Of a DNA stretch of 64,000 nt, positions 34,658 through 46,005 are shown piece by piece. The notes beneath the pieces are model-generated. The model saw nothing but the letters and a program-made list of their open reading frames with translations. It did not search any database and was not told the DNA's origin. Source of the DNA: Andrena cerasifolii (taxonomy: Eukaryota; Arthropoda; Insecta; Hymenoptera; Andrenidae); assembly GCF_050908995.1 (NCBI RefSeq), contig NC_135119.1:5704001-5768000 (forward strand). Reading direction: 5' to 3'. The position numbers were made by a program, and so were the translations under genes. Each line of letters opens with the position of its first letter. Positions within the stretch are counted from its first letter, which is position 1.

Positions 34658-34744
34658 CCCTAGTAGCATTTATTGTTGGCATTTTGATGGCCAACTAATT
34701 CCCAACTTGGGGATACTGTGGGCCAACCAGAAATGCTACTAGGG
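34658..34744. mobile_element. Miniature M1-type MITE (87 bases)
   Basis: CCCTAGTAGCATTT and its near-complement AAATGCTACTAGGG bound a short interior with a second palindromic motif (TTGGCATTTTGATGGCCAAC, CCCAACTTGGGG). It shares the CCCTAGTAGCA end with the larger M1 copies. Confidence 0.7.
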
Positions 34745-35619
34745 AAGCATAAGAGTAGCGATGATTACTGTTCTTAAGTAGTCACTTTACTCGCTTTACC
34801 ACCTTTGGAGTGAAGCCGCCTATTTCTCAATCCTAACTTCAAGCTTAAACAATTTTTTGACAGTCGAAGGGGATAATTGCGCTACAGCCAGAGATCAGTA
34901 TCATTTATCATTCTACGTGTTTCCTGTAACTGACACCGAAAGTTTCGTAATAGTTCGATTATGACACAGCGGAATCAGAGGTAGTGCATAGGAATTCAGC
35001 TACTTTTCACACATTTTCGCTTTCAGAAACGTAATCTGACGTTTTCTCGGGGGATACAAAACTAGGGTAACTCATACGTGTCTTGCCCAGTTTTCAGCAC
35101 TCTGTTCTTTTTCTTTTACCTCAAAGGCCAACGGGTGGAACAGACGAAGAATCACACAATTAGTAGGAAGATAGGTCAAGACTATAGAACACAATCGCTT
35201 TTATTTCGAACGCTTGAATCTTCTACATGAATTTTTATAGAACAAGTAAACTAGGAACACGTGCATAAACTGGGTAAAGGCTTATGATTCACTTTGTTAA
35301 TATAAAGTGATTAATACGTGCAAACAGACTTTCCAATATGATATTAAAAAAAGGAAAAGAGATCAAGGGTCACGGTAGAGTGGCGCTGCGCGTAAACTTG
35401 GCGCGAGACACACTGTGCCTCTGTTAAGCGGGACGCCTTTTTCAAGAACACTTCGATTATCGAATCTCAGTAATGGTTGATCCGATCAATTTTGTCATGG
35501 TTTCAATGGATAGCTTGGGTTTGATTTGCATTACAAAAGTATCTTCGTTTTGTTCCTACGTGCTTTTTGAGCGGAGATATTTCGATGCAAAGTTCTAATT
35601 TGACGAATTTTCGATTAAT
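34745..35619. other. No feature recognised
   Basis: No paired repeats or coding motifs noticed. Confidence 0.4.
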
Positions 35620-36778
35620 ATAATGGGCCTAATGAACAAAGTGTAAGCAATCGCTATTTCTTAATATTTTACTAGGAATTGCTTAAATTCATGTGAATAA
35701 AAACACAAGCATTTGCTTTATCTTGTAGGAACTCCTAAACTGCCAAGAAATTGCTTAAAAGAATCGCTTTTCCTTCATTTTTTAAGGAATTGCCTACAAT
35801 CGAATGAATAAAAGAAGCAATTGCTTTTGCTAAATAAGCAGTTCCTTAAGAATTTTTAAGACCGCTGTACCCCATGCTAACATTTGCTTAAAGGACTAAT
35901 TACTTCATCAGTATGTATGAGAGCAGCGTTGCCCCGATGGGCGGTCCGAGAGCACGAGCATCCATCGCGTTTTCCAAAGCTCGCGTGGAAGGTGGCGCTC
36001 GAAACCAATGAAGTTGCGGGCAAGAACAATTGAAATTTAAACTAGCATTTCAAAGTGACGTAAAAAGAATTACAAAAAATGTATTACATACATTGTTAAA
36101 TTAAAATTTAAACCAGCATTTCAAAGTGACGTAAAAAGAATTACAAAAAATGTATTACATACATTGTTAAATTAAAATTTAAACTAGTTTAATTTTTCCT
36201 ACTATTTTTAAGTCATTATGAAATTTCCTATAAAAATTTCACACATTTGGTACTTTCGCCCTAAAGCGCCCAACATGCTTCCCAGCGACGTTACTGTCTC
36301 CTCGGAGAGGGGGTAGGTAGGAGTCGTCCCACCATAGCTGAAGGCGCGCCGGTGGAGGGGGAACCGAAACATCTGTTTTAGGAGTGCATTTCCCCTACTT
36401 GGGAAGGCCTGCCCTAGAGGATCACTATGCGGGACCTACTCTGCACTTGGGCCCCAAGTTGGGCCCCACATGGAACCCACCTATATATACTTACGCTACT
36501 CGCCTACGAGCCCGCACCTACACTACTGCAGCTCTCCTCACTGATTCTACCCTTAGTAACGGCTTACGGCTGGTTGCTCGCCGTTAGGCGCTGAAAAAGG
36601 CTCCCTGTGCAGCCCTGACTTATACGGTCTAGCCAAGCCAGCAATTCCTTATGATTTTTATTCATATGAAAATAAGAAATTCCTCTTTTCTTTAAGTAAT
36701 TGCTTTTTAAGCAATTGATTTTGCTAATAAGGAACTGCTTGTAGGAACTGCTTAGTTTTTATTCATCGGGCCCATTAT
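35620..36778. mobile_element. TIR element with AAGCAATTGC repeats
   Basis: ATAATGGGCCTAATGAA at the left and the complement of ATAATGGGCCCGATGAA at the right. Between them AAGCAATTGCTT/AAGGAATTGCTT-like motifs recur near both ends (35645-35870 and 36635-36755). A 71-base tandem duplication (36033-36174) and a GC-richer block at 36250-36640 with a TATATATAC stretch lie in the middle. No transposase frame. Confidence 0.65.
36033..36174. repeat. 71-base tandem duplication, two copies
   Basis: Two copies offset by exactly 71 bases with one substitution (TAGCATTT versus CAGCATTT), and the start of a third copy at 36175-36187. Near-identity points to a recent duplication. Confidence 0.92.
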
Positions 36779-38790
36779 CGTCATCGTCAAGCGTGCGCAA
36801 GAGGGCAGCGTGGTAAGAATGAAGGAATATGCCACAGGCCATTGTTCATTCGTTGAAGGTTTCGACCAATCGCGTAACAGATTGTTGCCACGCCAGGTAC
36901 ACGAAATACTTATTTGTATAAAAATATATCTGCTTAATATTATTATCTTCTTTGTTTATTTCGATGATGGATCTTGGAATACCGGCCAAATAATAACAAT
37001 GGAGTAATAAATTTGTTTGTTTGTATAAATAGCCATTGTTATAATTGGTGCAATATTTGTATATCATTAATTTCGTAAATATTAATTTACGACAGTGTTT
37101 TTAAGTAGGCTTCTTTTTGATGGGTATAGTAAACGTGGATTAAAAGTGAACACAGGGAGATTGAAATCGACTACAAATTTCTGCAATATAACAGTTTAAG
37201 TGTAAATTACATTGCAAAAAATCGTTAAAATTTTGAAAATACTAGTACTTAGTGCTTCTACCTGTCCTTCGTATTTGACGGTATGCTCGAAAGTAATATC
37301 AAAGTGCATTCCTTAAGAGAAATCCAAAGCAAACTGAAATATCTCAGCAACAGGGAGGCAAAGTTTCTGAGGAGGAAGGATTCTCGTTTCCCTTCCAGAC
37401 CGTGACTTCCTAGACAGTGTGACGGAGATATTTCACCAGCTTAGCGATTTCACAAACCGCGATGACGTGGGTAATGCTTATTTGATGGTTCCTCATACAA
37501 TTTGCAAGTGAAGCTGATATTTATGAAGGAAATGACTTACGTCTCATTCTTACGTCTTATGAGCAATGTTAGTTGACAGGGTGTTCTTAAAAAAGAAATC
37601 AGGTTTTACAGGGTAGATATTAGATACTATTTTCTAAACTCACAAGGGATATTCGTCAACTCCTAAGTTAAAAAAAAATTGACATTTAACAGAAATGTAG
37701 TTCAGGTGATCCTAATAACGTAACTATCTTCTGTTTCGACAATGAAACAGTCCTAGGGTCGAAAACAACCCCTCGAACAAATGATGAGTGGTCGAATAAA
37801 AATTTAATTCAAAATTACAATCATACAATATTCATCATACAAAGGTAAAGAAAGATGTATATACAATATGAAGCAAGTGTTAACTATCCAGAGAACATAG
37901 AAATATTTTAAATCCTTCCACGATTATTAACTTTTGATCTGCAAGGCGAAGGGGTGGCATTCGTTGCTGCATTTCGATATTGTTTCGTTTAAAATTCCAG
38001 AACCCCATTTGTCATAGGTATAGAGTAAAGCGCAATATTTTGGAAATATATTCCCAAGTCCCCATACTTCAGGAAAGTATTATAAAATAGAAAAAAAATC
38101 GACTGGTGTATGGAACACCTGAAAATGAAGATTTCTAGTAACTGTATTTAATATCAGAACTAGCACAGATTCTCCGATTCAGAGACATACTCCTGTCTTG
38201 TTTTCTCATTATAAAACATAATACATTGAATTAACACGTTGTAAAGTATAGCTTGCACAATACATGCAGCCTGGGGTGGTCACAGACAGACGAATATTTT
38301 TCTCGGCGTGGTCGGAAGGTGCGGTCTGGCGTGAAACTTTCTCACTAAATAAAAACTCGAAATTCTGCCCCATAAGTTCAGGCCGGGGAACTCTGTTTAC
38401 GGAAACCCTGACGCGGAAAATGCAGAGGGTGCTTTGTACGTCTACGTATAACGCGTTCTTCTCCAAGTCCAGCATTAAAATTAATGGCCCGCCGCGTTAT
38501 TTCAGCAGTGTGATTTTTAAACATGGCCTCGGCATTTCTGTTTGCTCTATTTTCCTTTAATGTCTAAGTAACGCCGGCACTGGGACACACACACTCAGAT
38601 TCTTTGCGAGGATTAATATGATCTGCTGTTCCACTTTCCTCTGTAGAGAGTTATGCATCTCAAGAATCACGTATATACATATGTATATTATGTGAAGAAA
38701 TCTTATTGTTTTGCGTGCAATCTGTTTATTAGTTTTATGTATATTATGCGCGGTAGGCTTTGAAATTATTATCAAGGAATATCAATTACG
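36779..38790. other. No feature recognised
   Basis: ORFs at 38209-38475 minus and 38264-38560 plus overlap on opposite strands in a GC-richer patch; neither shows a motif. The rest is AT-rich. Confidence 0.35.
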
Positions 38791-39090
38791 TAGGATAAAG
38801 TAGCCGAATATGAGACCCATTTCTTAAAAACATCATAACTCTTGACTGAGAACAGTTTTATTAAAATTCGATACACGTTTTAAAAGAAAAATATGTATTC
38901 TTTAGGAACCTACTGAAAAGTACTATAACAAAGTTTCGGTTTCTTCATAATAAAATAAAAATGACAGTCATTCAAATGCGCAGATAAAAAAAATTGGTTC
39001 CTAATATGAGACCCAGATTGCTTTTTCCTGAAACTTACTTCTTCTTTCTTTTTTTATAAATTCGGCATGTGAAATCTATTTCCTCACTAC

Positions 39091-39159
39091 CGCAGTCTTC
39101 GTAGGCCCACCACCGAAGGCTTCATGGGCCCACCACCGAAGTCTTCATGGGCCCACCAC
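39091..39159. repeat. 23-base tandem repeat, three copies
   Basis: CGAAGTCTTCATGGGCCCAC then CAC, three contiguous 23-base units with a few substitutions. Confidence 0.9.
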
Positions 39160-39180
39160 GCCCATCATAACACTTTATAC

Positions 39181-39650
39181 TAGAGCTCTTACTATCCGGA
39201 TATCCTAGTATCCGGATTGCTCGTTATAACTCGAAATCCGGATCTGAGTATCCGGATATCCGCACTTGGATCCGAGTATCCGAGTACAGGGATTCGGATA
39301 TTTTATCATCATGGCTGAATAAAGCTTTCTTTATATCGATTCTAATTGAAGAGAGCAAGTTTAACTGAAGTGATTAAAACAAGAAATGCGAAGGGAATTA
39401 TATTAATATATTTTTTTTTATATTAATATACAATTGACCCTATTAATAGGGCTATGCGGTACGCTAATCAGCAGTTTAATGAGGTAGACCCCTTCATAGG
39501 CTCGCTCAGCTCTTTTCGCGCGAGATTATTTAGTCATTTAGCAAATTCACGTGTGGTTAATTAATCAATTAATTAATATTTACTTATGTTCTAGACGGTA
39601 TAGGCTCTGTTTTATGTATATATCTTGTATATTAAGAGATTTCCCGTTAA

Positions 39651-39709
<59 letters not shown>

Positions 39710-40089
39710 TTTTATTTACAGTTATACATACACACTAAGATAATAACTTCCTATTTTGGTATGAAAAAACAAGTTTATTTACATTTTCCGGTGACAAACA
39801 TGATTTTTTGGGGGTTGCAATATTATCCGCTGTAAAGAAGACCCTCTCCGAAGTTACTGATGTTGCAGGTATGCATACATGGGTATTTTTTTGTTAAGGA
39901 AGCCATTTTTGGAAATTTAGTTTCTCTTAATTTCCCTTAAATACTCGAGTACTCGAATCTAAATTAAAAAAGTATCCGAATATACATTTTGTAGGTATCC
40001 GAGTACTCGGATACTCAAGACTCGGATACTCAAGACTCAGATACCCAAGACTCGGATATCCGTAAATCCGAGAAATAGTAAGAGCCCTA
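39181..40089. mobile_element. hAT-like element rich in ATCCGGAT palindromes
   Basis: Exact 8-base TSD CTTTATAC (39173-39180, 40090-40097). Ends TAGAGCTCTTACTAT and the complement of TAGGGCTCTTACTAT. TATCCGGATA and ATCCGAGTA-like palindromes crowd both flanks (39196-39300, 39945-40080). The core holds an (AAT)18 run. Confidence 0.87.
39655..39708. repeat. (AAT)18 microsatellite
   Basis: Perfect trinucleotide run; the poly-Ile ORF at 39551-39835 is its translation. Confidence 0.95.
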
Positions 40090-40103
40090 CTTTATACACA
40101 CAC

Positions 40104-40840
40104 TTAAGGGAAGGTTCCGGTTTAGAGCCCAAAAAAATAGGTGATATTTAGGAATTAATTAAAGGAAAACTACTGTATATAATTTAATGGGACTTTTTGC
40201 ATTGTATTAAGGATGTCTTAAATTATAGAAATATATTTTTTTGTTTCATAATTAATCATTGCAGACAGCCCTGGATAGCCGTTAAAGTCAAGGCGTCAAA
40301 AAATTGATCTAAATCGGTGGGCGCTGTATCTCCAAAAGTTATTATCCGATTCGACTGAAACCTTTTTTATTTTGAAGATTATTCTTCTGTCTAGGGGGAG
40401 GGACTAGAAAAAATTACAAAATAACATTTTTTAAGAAAATAACGACACTTCAAGTTTGAAATCACATTCCCCTGTATTTTTCGTACTTTCAACGCCTTTG
40501 AAAATGATAAATTTTTATTTTTTGTAATTTTTCTAGTTCATCTCCTAGCCAGAAGTATATTCTTCAAAACAAAAAAAGTTTCAGTCGAATCGGATAATAA
40601 TTTTTGGAGATACAGCGCCCACCGTTTTGAGAACACTGTTTCGAGGAATACGCGTTTAAAGTTTTACGTGAGTGCCGAGTGGCCGGGTGTTACCCATGCA
40701 TTTGCCGCGACTCAAATGCCTATAACTTCGGGAATTTTACGAATTTCAACAAATCCTTTTAAACACGTATTCCTAAAAGATTGAACATTCGAAAAATGAA
40801 ATAAAAAAAAATCGACATTTAGACCGGAACCTCCCCTTAA
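40104..40840. mobile_element. TTAA element T2 with inner palindrome
   Basis: TTAAGGGAAGGTTCCGGTTT at the left and the complement of TTAAGGGGAGGTTCCGGTCT at the right, TTAA on both edges. A second palindrome inside (40320-40625) mirrors GGGCGCTGTATCTCCAAAA, TTATCCGATTCGACTGAAAC and TCTAGNNNNNNGGACTAGAAA. Confidence 0.83.
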
Positions 40841-41366
40841 CCTATTGTTCACCTAGCACATCTGAAGAATAAACACCTGTGCAAAACAAGCATTCTGTTT
40901 AATCATAATTTTCTTTATTAATCACTTTCATCAGTCAGAACAATTTCTTCTTCACTCTCATCAGCAGAACTTTCACGGGTCTCATATTTGGAAACAATAA
41001 CATGATAACTACTAAGTAGCTTCGAAGTTAACTCTTCATCATTTAATGATATACCTACAACAAGTAAGCCTTAAACTCCATTGCAAGCACTATACACCAC
41101 TATCTGCAAAAATCATTAAACACTTAACACTTTAAAGGTATTTGTAATTTAATCGAACCACTTCAAAAACTTTCTGCAACGTATTTCAGAAATATGTGCT
41201 TGCTCAAGACGCTCAATTGATTACAATGCCACTGTGCAGACAAAACAACAAATGCACAGTTAGGTAGTAAAGAAATAACATCGCTATGACATTCAAGAGT
41301 CCTGTAGCGGAGATAAGCTGGGGTCTCATATTAGGAGAGATCGTCGTATTCGGCTACTTTATCCTA

Positions 41367-44025
41367 TATCCATTACTATTTGTGTTATGTCAAAAGTTTT
41401 ATGCGCTATATGTATAGTTCAAGCAAGTATACTATATATATATATTCTTAATAGTATTAATATCCAGTAAGCAATGTATTTCCACATATATTTTTCTGCT
41501 CCTGATCAATTTTACACTTTCAGTTACAAAACATAGAAATCTAATTTCCGCTTGAGTTTTATCCATTTAATTTTGAGAGAAGAGCAAGAACAACACGCGC
41601 GCCACTTTCATGGATTACAGAACTTAATGCAATGAACAGCGTTCATTGAAACTTGATGTATTTTAGTTATGTGTATTTCTCAAGGAACGCTTGTCACGTG
41701 AAAAAAAAATAGAGGATAGGGTAAAACATCCAGTAATTATTGACTGCATACCAGTGAATGACCATTAGGCAAAGAAATGTCAATTATAAATTTTAACATT
41801 ATTATATGTTCATAAATGGAGTGTAGTTGCACTTTTAATATCCGATATTTTTAGCAAACATTAACAAGTACAATTCTCATTAAAAGTATGCGGTCATTTA
41901 CTGGGCTTCTATACGTTTTGCATTTTATAATTGCTCTTCTTTTAAATTACGATAAGAATAAGTAATTATTTTTATAGAAGTTTCAAGGAAAATAAATTTA
42001 AATGCAATTTCAACAGTTGTTCTGTTGTTATACATAAATAAATTCAAGTATTAATCTCAAGGGTCCATAGATTCAACAATTCGGTTGTTCACTGGTTGGT
42101 TTACCCTACAATGAATGAGTCGAAGAAGAAAAAAGTTTAAACGCTATAACGAAGCACATGTTTGGGGAAACGATATTTAATTTCAGAATTTGTACGAAAT
42201 CTTTGCTTGCCCGTTGCAGAGTGAACAATATAATAATATGAAACACCAAAGCAGTAAATTTTGAATAAGTATATCCAATATTTCTAAATATTTATATGAT
42301 TACTGAAATCGCTATTCTGATTTTACTCTAAAAATTGGTGATTCCATGTTGGTCTTTCATAAACCTTTACATTATATGCTTGACATCGTTAGTTAAATTT
42401 TCCGTATGGAAGAACGATTCAGAATCTCTCGATTTCTCTTCCAACGTTCAGACGTACGCAGCCGTCTTCAATAACCGTGGAGAATGACAGCCATCTATTT
42501 TGCATACGCCATTCCCCGCACATGTATAAGATTTGCGTTACGTTACCCAATACCATTTCATTTTACAGACGATCATTCGTTCCTTTCATACCGTCGAAAC
42601 AAATTTCACACGTCGCTGTTAAAATAAAGAAATCAATTCAGTTTTTAGTCTCTCTCTATTTACACCTGCACGTTGACTTTATTCTATACCACACACAGTC
42701 GTAGTCAATATTTATTACATAAAAATCCCACCAACGATTCATAATATCCTTTATTTCAAACAAATTACAACTCTGTTAGTTCTTGCAGGGTGAAATCGGG
42801 TAGAAGGTAATTCTACACGACGAATTAAGTCAAAAAAGGTGGATATAGATTATAAAATGAAATTTCATTCCTAACAAGATTTCACAATGTCTTGGACATT
42901 GCTGAATTGAACTGGATTTGCAAAACAATTGATTTTCTCACAAGGAACACCAATTGCAAGGAACGCCAATGCTGCAAAATATTATTGTTGTGTCTTCTAC
43001 TTATATTTCAACGAGGAATCAACCCTGTTACTTTAAAAAGCACAGGGTTTCACCTCTTCATTGTAACAAACAGCAATGACTTTAATGATGCAGCAAAGAT
43101 TAAAGGAATTAGAGTGGGGAATTTTTATTCATCCACCATATTTCTCTGACTTGACCCATTTCGATTAGTAATAGAAAAGTAATAGAAACGAATTAAGAAA
43201 TGCAGACAATGTAAAAAGAGGGTTTGAAGATTGTTTGAGTAACGAATGGAGAAATTTTATGTGAAAGATTTTGACAATAGGGATTAGAAAGATGAAGCAT
43301 GATCATAAAAAATGGTGGTTATTATATTTTATTAGATTAATATGAATATAAACACGATTTCAACAGAAGCCAAATAAAACGCAGAATGCGACAGGACTTT
43401 CCAACAAATCTAATGCTTGCCCACGTTTTACTAATACCTATCCCACTTTTTCCTTCAGCTCTCCTTCGGCGTCAGCCTTGTATCTGACAGAATATACCTA
43501 CTATTTAACGGGGTGAACGCGCAAATACAATTCGCTCCGCATAAATCTCGAATTTTTCGAGAGTCACGCGGCCCGACGCATTTGTGTCATGTTTCCTGTT
43601 TATGTAAATATGGGCGATAAATCGTACCCTCTCATGAATTCGTTATTTCCAGCCGGTTGCTTTCAGTCTGTCGAGGATTTCCTTGGCAGCAGCCATGAGC
43701 TGAAGAAGTCAGGGATCTTTAGAAATATGTGAACCAGCGCCTTTCGCTTCGTTACGAATAGAAAACCGAAAAGGTGCCGCTACATTTCGATGTCTATACA
43801 ATTTTCATGCGATTCGGAATCGTTGGTATAGCCGCGAGTGATCCCAAATGGCAGTGACGTGCACGAAATAATGATCTGCACGTTCGAAAGGCAAATCACG
43901 TAGTATTCGAAGGGTTTCAGATTTTAGCAACGCGAATAAGGTAAGTTAGCAGCATTAGAATTCCATAAGGCAACGGGTTTGTACCAAGCGAATCATCAAA
44001 ATCAACATCTGTGCGTCACCGTAAT
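41367..44025. other. No feature recognised, possible unique host DNA
   Basis: AT-rich with small ORFs (42477-42704, 42892-43149) lacking motifs. No paired termini or tandem repeats were noticed, making this one of the longer repeat-poor stretches. Confidence 0.4.
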
Positions 44026-44088
44026 TAGGGTAAAATTGCCTAATTCGTACCTGAGCCTAAATCGTACCTCCGATGTTTCGTTTAACCT

Positions 44089-44256
44089 AAAGGTGAAATC
44101 AGACGTCTCGTGGCTTCGTGAACTAGCTCGGCTCGTCTAGCTCGCCAAGCCGCCTTGACGAGCTAGAGGAGCCGAGCCATGACCGTTCAGACGGCGCGTG
44201 GATTGCTGATCCACGAGCCAGGCTCGCGGAGCCACGAGCCGTCTGATTTCACCTTT
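44089..44256. mobile_element. Short GC-rich TIR element
   Basis: AAAGGTGAAATCAGACG and its exact complement form the ends; TTTAACCT occurs on both sides (44081-44088, 44254-44261), overlapping the right end by three bases, so the TSD is either AACCT or TTTAACCT. The interior repeats GAGCCACGAGC/GCTCGGCTCG palindromes. Its end resembles that of the array element at 44532. Confidence 0.7.
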
Positions 44257-44531
44257 AACCTCTCTACGACCGATCCCTAAAACGAAGAACTGACCGTGAG
44301 GCCCGGGCCCTCGGAACGAAAACCTCCACTGTTTTCCCGGGCGGTATAGGAAATACGGCTTTAAGGTCCGTACGAGATGTGGAGGCGGGCGACCAGTGGA
44401 AAGCCGAGGGTCCATATGAGATACGGAGGTGGGCGACCAGTGGAAAACTTAGGGTCCGTACGAGATACTGAGGTGGTTGACCAGTGGAAAACTTAGGGTC
44501 CGTACGAGATACTGAGGTGGTCGTTGAGGGG

Positions 44532-45344
44532 TTAAGGTGAAACCTGACGGCACGTGGATCGGCGAGGCGGCTCAGCTCGCCTAGGCTCGCCCAGGCTAGC
44601 GAGTCGGCGCGTGGATTTGGCGAGTCTCGTACCAAGCTCGCCCAAGCTCGTCCAGGCTCGCGAATCGACGATCCATGAGTGTTCTCACGGCGCGGGACTC
44701 GGCGAGGGGCACGGCTCGCCCAGGCTCGTCCAGGTTCGTCTAGGCTTGCGAATCGACGATCCATGAGCGTTCTCACGGCGCGGGACTCGGCGAGACGGCT
44801 CAGCTCGCCTAGGCTCGCCCAGGTTCGCCCAGGCTCGCCCAGGCTCGCGAGTCGGCGAGCCGTGAGCGTTCTGACGGCGTGTGGGCTCGGCGAGTCTTGT
44901 ACCAAGCTCACCCAAGCTCGTCTAGGCTTGCGAATCGACGATCCATGAGCGTTCTCACGGCGTGGGACTCGGCGAGACGGCTCAGCTCGCCTAGGCTCGC
45001 CCAGGCTCGCGAATCGGCGATCCATGTGCGTTCTCACGGCGTGGGACTCGGCGAGACGGCTCAGCTCGCCCAGGCTCGCGAGTCGGCGAGCCATGTGCGT
45101 TCTGACGGTGCGTAGGTTTGGCGAGTCTCGTAGCAAGCTCGCCCAAGCTCGTCCAAGCTCGCGAATCGACGATCCATGTGCGTTCTCACGCCGCGGGACT
45201 CGGCGAGACGGCTCAGCTCGCCTAGGCTCGCCTATGTTCGCCCAGGCTCGCGAGTCAGCGAGCCGTGAGCGTTCTGACGGCGCGTGGGCTCGGCGAGTCT
45301 CGTGCGAAGCTCGCCGATCAACGTGCCGTCAGATTTCACCTTAA
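44532..45344. mobile_element. GC-rich TTAA element with internal end-derived array
   Basis: TTAAGGTGAAACCTGACGGC and the complement of TTAAGGTGAAATCTGACGGC bound it, and the ends match for 35 bases with two mismatches; TTAA flanks both sides. The interior is a very GC-rich imperfect array of GGCTCGCCCAGGCTCGCGAG-type units. The anchor GTTCTSACGG recurs at 44681, 44769, 44868, 44951, 45030, 45099, 45182 and 45271, 69-99 bases apart, and resembles the element's own CTGACGGC end. The 290-codon minus ORF (44264-45136) is a stop-free shadow of the array, not a gene. Confidence 0.85.
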
Positions 45345-45786
45345 GACAGTCACAATCGTCCCTAGCAGTAGAAAGTGTAAACAACACTTTGCCATACGCC
45401 ACGAATAAACCGAGTAACCATGCCGTCGCTCCACAAAAAAATATCAAGCTGGCTAGTTTTTCGGGTATTTTTCACTAAAATTTTGCCATGATTCTTAACG
45501 ATTTTTGTACAATTACTATTTGTCAGAGCAGTGAAACAAATTTCAATGAGAAATTACGTCTATTTTCGAGTTTACTTCTTGTTTTGACATCAACGAGCAG
45601 TGCCCTATATTTTAGCGCCATAGATTTGAATTGAAATTGACCTATCTGCCTATTTCGTACCACCGTGTGTAAGCTTAAATCGTACTGGTACGAAAATACA
45701 AAAACAATCTAGAAAAAAAATTGGACGAGGCTAAAAAGAAAATCATAAATTAAAAAAAAAAACAGAACAGGAAAGGAAACTCGTAA

Positions 45787-46005
45787 GTGGAAGAGAATAC
45801 CGCCAAAACCAATGCACAAAAGAATGAAAAGACGAAGAAGAAGAAGAAAGTCGATGAAAATGAAGGCTGGTTTTGTAAATTGTATCAAGAAAATAGACAG
45901 GAAAATATGATACAATGCAAGCAGTGCAAAGTGTGGGTACACGAGCTTTGTATGGGAATAGATAGAATTACTTTTGAATATGTATATGATGATTATAGTA
46001 ATTAA
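45787..46005 (+). pseudogene. Transposase C-terminal remnant, PHD-like tail
   Basis: The frame encodes a Lys-rich stretch followed by WFCKLY...MIQCKQCKVWVHELC. This matches the Cys/His-rich tail (CX2C...CX2C...WxHxxC) that ends many arthropod pogo/CENP-B-type transposases and resembles a PHD finger. The second cysteine of the first pair is Tyr here, so zinc binding would be impaired. The upstream DDE catalytic domain is missing, and an in-frame stop (45784-45786) precedes the frame. It lies inside the TA-flanked element 44026-46255, which it probably once mobilised. Confidence 0.6.

Larger units (their letters stand above)
38791..41366. mobile_element. TA-flanked element, TAATATGAGACCC family
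   Basis: Perfect 18-base TIR GGATAAAGTAGCCGAATA with TA at both outer edges. The motif AATATGAGACCC recurs in both orientations near 38808, 39004, 40976 and 41319. A hAT-like element (39181) and a TTAA element (40104) were inserted later. No transposase frame recognised. Confidence 0.75.

Noticed and set aside
39551..39835. 94-codon ORF with an Ile run
   Set aside because: Produced by the (AAT)18 microsatellite.
44264..45136. Longest ORF in the window, 290 codons on the minus strand
   Set aside because: It lies within the GC-rich tandem array and its flank; the product is repeats of Arg/Glu/Pro/Ser/Leu with open frames in several registers and both strands. Absence of stops follows from GC content.
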